Shown here piece after piece: positions 5,921 through 11,446 of a stretch of DNA of 11,446 nt; positions within the stretch are counted from its first letter, which is position 1, and each line of letters starts with the position of its first letter. The stretch lies in NCBI GenBank assembly GCA_030622265.1, contig JAUXGG010000022.1, positions 1 through 11,446 on the forward strand, read 5' to 3'. Origin of the DNA: Candidatus Eiseniibacteriota bacterium. Lineage in GTDB: Bacteria > Arandabacterota > Arandabacteria > Arandabacterales > Arandabacteraceae. The translations under genes were made by a program, and so were the position numbers. The notes below the pieces were generated by a model. The model had not been told where the DNA came from. It saw nothing but the letters and a program-made list of their open reading frames with translations, and did no database searches.

Positions 5921-7156
5921 TCACGGGGTCACCGGCGCTCTCCAGAGTCTGAATGTGCAGGCTGAGCCGGCCTCAAGCCCGGATGTACCGGGTGGAACGA
6001 TTACCACACCGTCAGCCTCTGAGCCGGCAACAAGGTCACCCGCACCACTGCTCCGTATGAGCTCCGCGGTCATCCCGTCCTTACCGAAGACCAGGCGGCC
6101 GAGCATAAGCCGCTGCCAGCCCTTCTTTCCAGGGACCTGCTCCGCAAGACGCCCCCGGACCGAGGGCCTGCACTTCGCCACAGGCCAGCCCCCGAGCCGT
6201 CTCAAGAGCGGGAGCACTAACTCGTGAAAGGCCGTCATCGCACTCAATGGGTTTCCGGGCAGTCCGAATATATAGCCACCCTGCGAGGTTGTGGCAAAGA
6301 GCGAGGGTTTGCCTGGCGCCATGGCGATGCCGTGAAAACACATCGTCCCGCCGGCGGCGCCGATCGCGTCGGCCACAAGGTCGTACTTCCCCACGGACGT
6401 ACCGCCCGTCATTACGGCCACGTCGCTCCGCTCGAGCGCCGTCCGGAGATACTCGGTAATCAGCCCGGCTTCGTCGGCGACAAAGGAACTGGACACGACT
6501 TCGTATCCCCGTAGACCGAGAGCCGCGGCAAGCATAGGTCCGTTTGAGTTGCGGGTTTCATGCGGCTTGACTTCGTGATCCACTTCCCGCAATTCCGCAC
6601 CGGTCACCACCACGGAGACAGAGGGCCTGCGATGGACCTCCACCGAACTCTCTCCGGCAGTCGCGCAGGTCCCTATTGCCATGGCGTCCAGGCGGGTGCC
6701 AGCCGGAAGCAGCTCGTCACCCTCACGGGCGATCTCCCCTCTCAGAGAGATGTTGGAGCCCCTCTCAAGCGGCTTGAGAATTCGCACCAGCTCTTCCCCA
6801 CCCACTTCCCCCTGTTCCGGCTCGGTGTCCTCAACCATTACCACTGTGTCGGCGCCCTCAGGCAGGTTGGCACCGGTGAAGATCCTCACGCATTCGCCCC
6901 GACCAATGACCGGCGCCGCATCCGATCCGGCTGCGACCTCGCCACGAACCCTGAGAACCGTGGGCGGCGATCCCAGATCAGCTGATCTTACGGCATAGCC
7001 ATCCCTGGTAGACCGGTCAGCCGGGGGCAGGTCGCCGTCGGCACGAACCGGGCTCACCAGTACATGATTCAGGGCGGCATCGAGAGCGAGGTGTACGGCG
7101 GGGAGAGGTTTGCTGGCTTCGAGAATAAGCCCCCAAGCGTCTTCGGATGATATCAT
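5921..7156 (-). CDS. moeA: Molybdopterin molybdenumtransferase MoeA
   Basis: Inserts molybdate into adenylylated molybdopterin to give molybdenum cofactor, in the cytoplasm. At 411 residues it is full length for the family. Motifs in order: LPPADRSTRDGYAV (43-56) with the conserved Asp52, CVRIFTGANLPEGADTVVMV (89-108), GSNISLRGE (133-141), VVTGAELRE (183-191), NSNGP (203-207), the molybdopterin-binding loop TGGTSVGKYD (250-259), MAPGKPSLFA (279-288), FGLPGNPLSAM (297-307), and a C-terminal domain IV (about 330-411). No other moa/mob/mog gene is adjacent. The start ATG has only a poor ribosome-binding site (GTGGGC), so translation may be weak or depend on upstream sequence. Lys257 sits where many relatives have an acidic residue in the SVG loop; this is probably tolerated. 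Confidence 0.97.
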   Translation of the reverse strand: MISSEDAWGLILEASKPLPAVHLALDAALNHVLVSPVRADGDLPPADRSTRDGYAVRSADLGSPPTVLRVRGEVAAGSDAAPVIGRGECVRIFTGANLPEGADTVVMVEDTEPEQGEVGGEELVRILKPLERGSNISLRGEIAREGDELLPAGTRLDAMAIGTCATAGESSVEVHRRPSVSVVVTGAELREVDHEVKPHETRNSNGPMLAAALGLRGYEVVSSSFVADEAGLITEYLRTALERSDVAVMTGGTSVGKYDLVADAIGAAGGTMCFHGIAMAPGKPSLFATTSQGGYIFGLPGNPLSAMTAFHELVLPLLRRLGGWPVAKCRPSVRGRLAEQVPGKKGWQRLMLGRLVFGKDGMTAELIRSSGAGDLVAGSEADGVVIVPPGTSGLEAGSACTFRLWRAPVTP

Positions 7157-7456
7157 AATCAGCCCACTTTCGAATGCGAACCGCGCCCCAGGTTCCTGCT
7201 AATTCAAAAGGCGCCAAGGCTCAGCGAGATTCATTCTCTGACATGTCATCTATGAGGTAATCAACTTCTCCATTTTGAACAACTTGTAATTCAGTTTGAA
7301 ATCCAGTTGCTCACAGGCCTCAGTGTTTCTTCTCAGGCAGTAGGTACGGGTCCGGCGCGCCCCGTCTTATAGGGGTCTCCTCCTCAATTGAGCAATGTGA
7401 CCCGCCAACACCTGACCCGCAGAGCGTTGGCCGCGCCTTACCCTCGTCGAGTGAAT
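7157..7456 (-). other. Spacer with broken coding-like frame
   Basis: No intact gene is seen. One minus-strand frame reads protein-like from 7460 to 7221 with two close TGA stops (7320 and 7311): CSIEEETPIRRGAPDPYLLP, then after the stops ATGFQTELQVVQNGEVDYLI up to TGA at 7221. No start codon or ribosome-binding site fits. The part around 7220-7310 is clearly more AT-rich than the flanks. This could be a decayed gene fragment or the leader of moeA. Confidence 0.3.
7366..7395 (-). promoter_or_regulatory. Possible moeA promoter
   Basis: Minus strand TTGCTC (7395-7390), 18-nt spacer, TATAAG (7371-7366). The -10 has one mismatch but the -35 is poor. A 10-bp palindrome CTCAATTGAG (7383-7392) overlaps the -35 and could be an operator. 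The resulting leader to moeA would be about 200 nt. Confidence 0.33.
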
Positions 7457-9193
7457 TCAGTCATCATCTGAGTCCCTCGCATATACCCCCAGAGGCGTAT
7501 CTGCAACGGGGACACAGTCCAACTCATCCTGAACCTGACAATCTACCCAGTATGATCTTCTAATAAAGACCGCTCTGTCCTTAACGTGATAGGGCCAATT
7601 ACGGACGAACAGGTAATCTCGCTGGAAGATCCCAGAAGATACCAACTCTCTGTGCATCTTGGTCCGGTAGCTGGTGTCAATGTACTCCTTCATCTCGTTT
7701 GGCGAAGCATTCAGCACCATCGTACCGGGAATGTAACCCTCAATGATATCGGGATGCTGCTCTAAGACCCACTTCATGTCCGTCTTTGAATCTACAGGGC
7801 CTTCCGGATCAAAAGAGCCGTACTTCGCTATATGAGGTGTGTTCAATCCAAGGTTATCAATATGTATGGCGTCCACGACATAAGGCAATTCGCCGGCAAG
7901 GCTGCTGGCAACGACAGCGTTGCGTTGACTGAGCCACTTGAGCCTTAAGAGGTAGTCATCATGCTGGGCGTGAGTCAGACTAGGGTAGGATGCCAGGGAT
8001 GCCTGAATAGATTTCAACATCAAGTTGTCGTGAGCGCCCAAGATGGACAGGTTTGTGATGAATACGACAACGAGCAAAACCAAAACGTGGAACAATCGGG
8101 AATTCGGGGATAGGCGTACAACTGCATAAACAGCAAGAAATGCAATAGGCGCAGAGAGGTGAACAAGGTGACGCCAGTAAGGAAAGGCGGAGTAGTTATC
8201 TCCGCCGACCTTTGCGATGTATGCTATAAAAGTGATGATCAGACACAGAATTACACCGAGTCCCCAGGGCCAGTCACGATACCTTGGCCTGACAAGTGAG
8301 AAAGCAACACTGAGTGCGGCCACAACACAAAGAAACGCGACAATCCCATTTCCGGCTACCCACTCGCCAACATATCGAAGTCCCCGCAAGATGTGATGAG
8401 AACCGCCGCCATCAACTTTGGCCCAGTATGAATTGGGCAGGATATGCCCGAAGTAGATTAGCCTGTGAACAATTAGAAACCCGGCTGAGAATGCCACAGC
8501 ACCTGCTGAGATGTAGGTGCTACGCACACTACGCCCCTCCCGCCGGCGAGTAATGAAATCGAGGGCAATTGCTGCGCCAGCAATCATCGGGCCCTCAGGA
8601 CGAGTCAGGACGAGGAGAACGGACAGAAGTGGCAAAAGGAATCTGCTCCGGCGCAGGAATATGGAAACAAAGGCAAGCCCGGTAAGCGCAGAGAAGAGAG
8701 GCGTCTCCATACCGGATGTTGCATACCAGGAAAAGGGCAGGTAGAACGCCAGAAACACGCCTGCGAGTACGGTTTCATTGGGATGCTCAAAAACGTCATT
8801 GTGATGTTTGCTTGAACCTCGGCGTACCAATGGAAATGAGATCAGTGTAGAGCAAAGAACGAGATGCATGAGAATGCCGATGGCTTTTGCGGCCGTGCGG
8901 ACGTCGATTCCCAGGGTGCGGGCTCCACCGATAAGAAGCATCCACAGAAACGTAGTATATCCTTCTACTCGTTCTCCCTCTGTGTTCCATGCACCAAGCC
9001 CATGTCCTTCGGCAAAATGCTCTGAATAACGAAATGTAATATAGGCATCCTCCAGGGTGGAAGCGTAGAACAACGTGTCAAGGCAGATGATTGCGATGAC
9101 CGCCAGGATCAATAGTATCAGGATTTCGACAGGTCGGAACGCGTCATGGTTCGGCCGATCGGCCCGGTGAGGGACAGGTGGAGTCCCTGTCAT
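7457..9193 (-). CDS. GT-C-type polytopic membrane glycosyltransferase-like protein
   Basis: 578 residues with a short hydrophilic N-terminus, about ten or more hydrophobic segments from residue 22 to about 390, and a soluble C-terminal region of about 190 residues. Conserved features fit the family of lipid-linked-sugar-dependent GT-C enzymes such as AftB-like arabinosyltransferases: LEDAYITFRYSEHFAEGHGL (47-66) with the acidic Glu48-Asp49 pair after the first helix, ERVEGYT (74-80), SGMETPLF (160-167), LTRPEGP (196-202), LPNSYWAK (252-259) and GGDNY (330-334) followed by Arg341. Such enzymes use a polyprenyl-phosphate sugar at the outer face of the inner membrane to modify glycans or proteins; donor and acceptor are unknown here. 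ATG at 9193 has GGAGG 7 nt upstream. A repeated promoter/leader (9254-9346) precedes it. Confidence 0.88.
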   Translation of the reverse strand: MTGTPPVPHRADRPNHDAFRPVEILILLILAVIAIICLDTLFYASTLEDAYITFRYSEHFAEGHGLGAWNTEGERVEGYTTFLWMLLIGGARTLGIDVRTAAKAIGILMHLVLCSTLISFPLVRRGSSKHHNDVFEHPNETVLAGVFLAFYLPFSWYATSGMETPLFSALTGLAFVSIFLRRSRFLLPLLSVLLVLTRPEGPMIAGAAIALDFITRRREGRSVRSTYISAGAVAFSAGFLIVHRLIYFGHILPNSYWAKVDGGGSHHILRGLRYVGEWVAGNGIVAFLCVVAALSVAFSLVRPRYRDWPWGLGVILCLIITFIAYIAKVGGDNYSAFPYWRHLVHLSAPIAFLAVYAVVRLSPNSRLFHVLVLLVVVFITNLSILGAHDNLMLKSIQASLASYPSLTHAQHDDYLLRLKWLSQRNAVVASSLAGELPYVVDAIHIDNLGLNTPHIAKYGSFDPEGPVDSKTDMKWVLEQHPDIIEGYIPGTMVLNASPNEMKEYIDTSYRTKMHRELVSSGIFQRDYLFVRNWPYHVKDRAVFIRRSYWVDCQVQDELDCVPVADTPLGVYARDSDDD

Positions 9194-9253
9194 GATACAT
9201 CCTCCGTGAGTGTTTGGTGTTTTCTCTGGATCACATAACTGCTGCCTGCGGCA

Positions 9254-9346
9254 ATCCTGCTAACTACACCATGGGCGGTTGCTTCCGCATGACACTCGGC
9301 AACCCACGGCCCAGAATTACCACGGAGCCAACCGATTGTCAACACA
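9254..9346 (-). repeat. Repeated promoter/leader sequence, copy 1 (before the GT-C gene)
   Basis: Matches 9722-9817 in the same orientation at about 70% by eye. The ends are best conserved: TAACTACACC on the left and the identical 19-mer CCAACCGATTGTCAACACA at 9328-9346. On the minus strand the 19-mer contains TTGACA (9342-9337), followed after 17 nt by TGG-TAATTC (-10 at 9319-9314), so the repeat probably carries the promoter and 5' leader of the gene starting at 9193. Confidence 0.7.
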
Positions 9347-9571
9347 ACTGCCCTTATAGGGAGTTCCCCCGTTTTTGCCCAATACAGCAGAATCCCACTA
9401 CTCCACTTAGCAATCCGGATAATCCGTTGAAGTCAAATCAGTTGCGGGAATCACCAATCACTTTTCGGGGAAACTCCTGAGCTGCTCGTATGATGCGTGT
9501 TAGGCTGTTTTTGCCGCACCGCTGGTCATCGCGAATACAGGGTAAGTCCACAGACTCCAGTACTGGGTTGA
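9347..9571. other. Spacer without recognised gene
   Basis: Between the lysine-rich small gene and the first repeat copy I see no supported gene. It contains short palindromes, for example CCAGTACTGG near 9557-9566 and a CGGATTATCCG near 9417-9427, but none with a T tract. Confidence 0.4.
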
Positions 9572-9572
9572 A

Positions 9573-9674
9573 TCACTTCTTCTTTTCTCTCTTAAGCTTC
9601 CGCTTCTCTTTTGGAGAAAGCTGGGGCTTCTTCTTTTGCTCTTTCTTGCTGTCTCGCTTCCCATGATCACCCAT
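9573..9674 (-). CDS. Small lysine-rich hypothetical protein (33 residues)
   Basis: A short frame, MGDHGKRDSKKEQKKKPQLS followed by PKEKRKLKREKKK and TGA. ATG at 9674 has GGAGGA (9686-9681) 6 nt upstream; an in-frame ATG at 9680 sits too close to that site. More than half of the residues are Lys or Arg and there is no hydrophobic segment. Small basic proteins with a LSPKEKR-like tail occur widely in bacteria and may bind nucleic acid or ribosomes; no function is established here. An overlapping 68-codon frame (9500-9706) is less likely because the Lys-rich frame fits the ribosome-binding site and a known composition type. The repeated promoter/leader copy 2 lies just upstream. Confidence 0.6.
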   Translation of the reverse strand: MGDHGKRDSKKEQKKKPQLSPKEKRKLKREKKK

Positions 9675-9721
9675 ATCCATTCCTCCATCATGTTCCTGTC
9701 ATCCAACTACTGCTTGTATTG

Positions 9722-9817
9722 ATCCTGTTAACTACACCGTGGACGGCTTCTGCCTCGACATAAAACGCAGCAACCTACGACCTGTAACTACCAAGAGTCC
9801 AACCGATTGTCAACACA
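9722..9817 (-). repeat. Repeated promoter/leader sequence, copy 2 (before the small basic protein)
   Basis: Partner of the copy at 9254-9346, sharing the 19-mer at 9799-9817 and TAACTACACC at 9729-9738. The minus strand has TTGACA (9813-9808), 17 nt, then TGG-TAGTTA (-10 at 9790-9785). It is followed about 110 nt downstream by the start of the lysine-rich gene, the same geometry as copy 1 and its gene. Confidence 0.7.
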
Positions 9818-9872
9818 GGTACCCTCAATTAGCCATCTCTACCCAACTGATGATCTTCGCAATTCACTGGTG

Positions 9873-9977
9873 ATGAGTGAGAAAGTGTCCCTCCGTATGC
9901 TGAGTTTGAACCGCATCACAGAGTGGCTCAATGAGATGAATCTGCTGCGAAAGGCCCAGGCAGCGACTGGCCAATAA
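9873..9977 (+). pseudogene. Short helical frame on the plus strand, possible gene remnant
   Basis: Reads MSEKVSLRMLSLNRITEWLN then EMNLLRKAQAATGQ and TAA, with coding-like composition and amphipathic helix character. The frame stays open upstream through PTDDLRNSLV but has no convincing ribosome-binding site, and the upstream part overlaps the repeat. It may be the tail of a lost gene or a small protein. Apart from this frame and repeat copy 2, I see nothing in 9675-10026. Confidence 0.25.
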
Positions 9978-10026
9978 CACATTCCAACTTGTGACGGTCG
10001 ACCCGACCCTGTCCATGTCTCGGACC

Positions 10027-11446
10027 TTACTTCAGCACCACGAGCTTTTGTGTATCCGAGTGAACGCCGGTGTGCAGTCTCAAGAAGTAGACCCCGTCAC
10101 TGAGATCGCCAACCTCGAGCTTGCAGGTGTGGCGCCCTGCCTCCATATAGGAATTCACGACCTTGCCAACCTCTTGACCGAGCACATCGTACAGGATGAC
10201 GGTGACAAGAGAGGCCTCAGGGACGACGTATCGAACCGTGGCCGAGGGATTGAACGGATTCGGGTAAATCCTGCTTATTCCCGCGACCAGGGCGCCAGTC
10301 CGGTCCCCACCTACCGCAGTTGTCACATACAGGTGAGTCGCGAATTCCGGCAGGTCGATGAATGGATTGCGATTGTTCTGAATGGTGAAGATGGTAGCGT
10401 TTCTCTCAAGTTCCTTCTGGCTGACGGGATCCGCCGCATGCCAATCGAGAAACATGTCTATCGCCCAGGGCAAGAGGTCTGCACCGTCCGTCATGGGGCT
10501 TCCCGGCCAGCCGGCATCTTCTGTGTAATACCTGGTGGTCATATAGAAGTATGTGCGTGCAAGGTCGCCTTTGTACTCGTCGATCGGCTCAAAGACGGTC
10601 TCCGAGTACCCCGGGTAAGAACATGGGCCTACCTCGCTCCCATTCAGTGATACCCACAGAGGTGAAGTGACCTCTCCGTACGGGTACACACCGCGGCTGC
10701 CGTTCACATGAGCATCGCAGGGGTAAAGCGCGAAGAGATCTGAATTCATGGGCGCCACGTCGCCGCCAAACCAGCTCTTGGGCCACGAATGCTCACGGGT
10801 GTAGCCCATACCTTCCTGCCCCCCGATGCCGCCCTGGTCAACGCCAAAAGTGTACTCATACGGTGGCGTGCCCCCGGGAATGTCAGAGTAGATGTCCCAC
10901 ACCTTTCCGTTGGGTTTATCATCGGTGGTATAGAAAGCGGTCCACGCATAGTCATAACTATGGACGGTATGGTTCTTGATGATATCGTGAAGCGCAGCCC
11001 TAAGCTCCTCGCCGGCGAGGTTATCGACGCTGTCATAGTAGCCCTCTGGAAAGCTGGTGTCTACGAAGTTGAACACCTCATTGACATCAACCATGACATT
11101 CCCGTAAAGATCTTCCACGCCGCTCACCGTCAGCGTATATGCGCCCTCAGACATTGCGGATACGGTCAACAGGACCTGATCAGGATATACTCCGTACATC
11201 TCCACGCCCACTACACTCAGGCTGTCGATCATGTAATTGCCACTCGTTTCGGCGGAAGTTTGCTCAACCTCCTCCGAGAATGTTACGATGACGGTCGTAT
11301 CACTCGCAACGGCAATGCCGTCTATGGCCGGCGCCGAACCGTCCGCAACCCATGCAATATCGTCTCCATCCCTGGGCTCGATCTTGAAGTTCCCGTAGGT
11401 AAACGTTACAGGTCCGCTGACGTCGTATGACGAGCCGAGGACAGGC
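10027..11446 (-). CDS. Secreted endonuclease I-type nuclease with Ig-like and C-terminal sorting-like domains (partial)
   Basis: The frame is open to the right edge, so the signal peptide and N-terminus are outside; 472 residues are visible. Domains: an Ig-like beta domain of the SbsA type (about 11400-11060: DTTVIVTFSEEVEQTSAETS ... YTLTVSGVEDLYGN), then an Endonuclease_1 (EndA/NucM/Vvn) core (about 11030-10345) with the His-Me finger motif TREHSWPKSWFGG (catalytic His codon 10791-10789) and the downstream NNRNPFIDLPEF, and finally a FlgD-like/T9SS type A-like module (about 10270-10030) with IYPNPFNPS, LYDVLGQEV and DGVYFLRL. The family cleaves DNA and RNA non-specifically outside the cell. 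The C-terminal module suggests export through a type IX-like route or surface attachment. An internal ATG at 11232 is not the true start because the Ig-like domain continues upstream of it. The end is not followed by a clear terminator. Confidence 0.93.
   Translation of the reverse strand, partial: PVLGSSYDVSGPVTFTYGNFKIEPRDGDDIAWVADGSAPAIDGIAVASDTTVIVTFSEEVEQTSAETSGNYMIDSLSVVGVEMYGVYPDQVLLTVSAMSEGAYTLTVSGVEDLYGNVMVDVNEVFNFVDTSFPEGYYDSVDNLAGEELRAALHDIIKNHTVHSYDYAWTAFYTTDDKPNGKVWDIYSDIPGGTPPYEYTFGVDQGGIGGQEGMGYTREHSWPKSWFGGDVAPMNSDLFALYPCDAHVNGSRGVYPYGEVTSPLWVSLNGSEVGPCSYPGYSETVFEPIDEYKGDLARTYFYMTTRYYTEDAGWPGSPMTDGADLLPWAIDMFLDWHAADPVSQKELERNATIFTIQNNRNPFIDLPEFATHLYVTTAVGGDRTGALVAGISRIYPNPFNPSATVRYVVPEASLVTVILYDVLGQEVGKVVNSYMEAGRHTCKLEVGDLSDGVYFLRLHTGVHSDTQKLVVLK

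Noticed and set aside
9500..9706. 68-codon minus-strand frame overlapping the lysine-rich gene
   Set aside because: Its start lies ahead of the GGAGGA site and the sequence lacks recognisable character, whereas the shifted 33-codon frame fits the site and a known small-protein composition.
9194..10026. tRNA, small RNA gene or CRISPR array in the longest spacer
   Set aside because: There are no T-loop or acceptor-stem patterns and only two diverged copies of a long repeat, without regular spacers.
10003..10026. Terminator after the nuclease gene (GGTCGACC palindrome)
   Set aside because: The palindrome is short and is not followed by a T tract.
10789..11430. Long plus-strand open frames opposite the nuclease (also 9991-10650)
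   Set aside because: The minus-strand frame has clear nuclease and sorting-domain motifs; the plus frames are composition-driven shadows.

Overview
The window is about 11.4 kb of GC-rich bacterial DNA with nearly all genes on the minus strand. The last gene is a secreted nuclease whose C-terminus is a FlgD/T9SS-type sorting-like module containing a YPNPFNPS motif. That architecture is typical of the FCB group and related uncultured phyla (KSB1, Zixibacteria, Eisenbacteria, Latescibacteria and similar). I infer that kind of organism but cannot name a species. There is no phage, integrase, CRISPR array, rRNA or tRNA that I can recognise.

Layout, left to right. (1) 1-2407, minus: two overlapping ABC exporter half-transporter genes; the second in transcription order is cut by the window edge. 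(2) 2408-2872: a divergent control region. On the minus strand it holds a strong promoter, a 29-codon leader ORF with a good ribosome-binding site, and two mutually exclusive RNA folds, one of which is an intrinsic terminator. This is the layout of a ribosome-controlled transcription attenuator ahead of an ABC drug-exporter pair, and it is the most interesting item here. (3) 2873-3514, plus: a DMT/EamA permease that lacks an internal segment and is probably inactive. (4) 3509-3566: a perfect 27-bp inverted repeat of the GGGGACAG (REP-like) type that supplies the stop codons of both converging genes and probably terminates both. (5) 3561-4739, minus: a cysteine desulfurase-family PLP enzyme. 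(6) 4964-5767, minus: a lipoprotein of the DUF4097-like beta-solenoid type, followed by a possible gene remnant. (7) 5921-7156, minus: moeA, the last step of molybdenum cofactor synthesis. (8) 7157-7456: a spacer with broken coding-like frames. (9) 7457-9193, minus: a GT-C-type polytopic membrane glycosyltransferase-like protein. (10) 9194-10026: a spacer with two diverged copies of a roughly 95-bp promoter/leader sequence, each ahead of a minus-strand gene (the GT-C gene and a 33-codon lysine-rich protein). (11) 10027-11446, minus: the endonuclease I-type secreted nuclease, with its N-terminus beyond the window.

Apart from the two exporter genes, the genes look like separate single transcription units, several with their own recognisable sigma70-like promoters. 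The cysteine desulfurase and MoeA both touch sulfur/cofactor chemistry (MoCo synthesis needs persulfide sulfur), but spacing and separate promoters give no sign that they are co-regulated.
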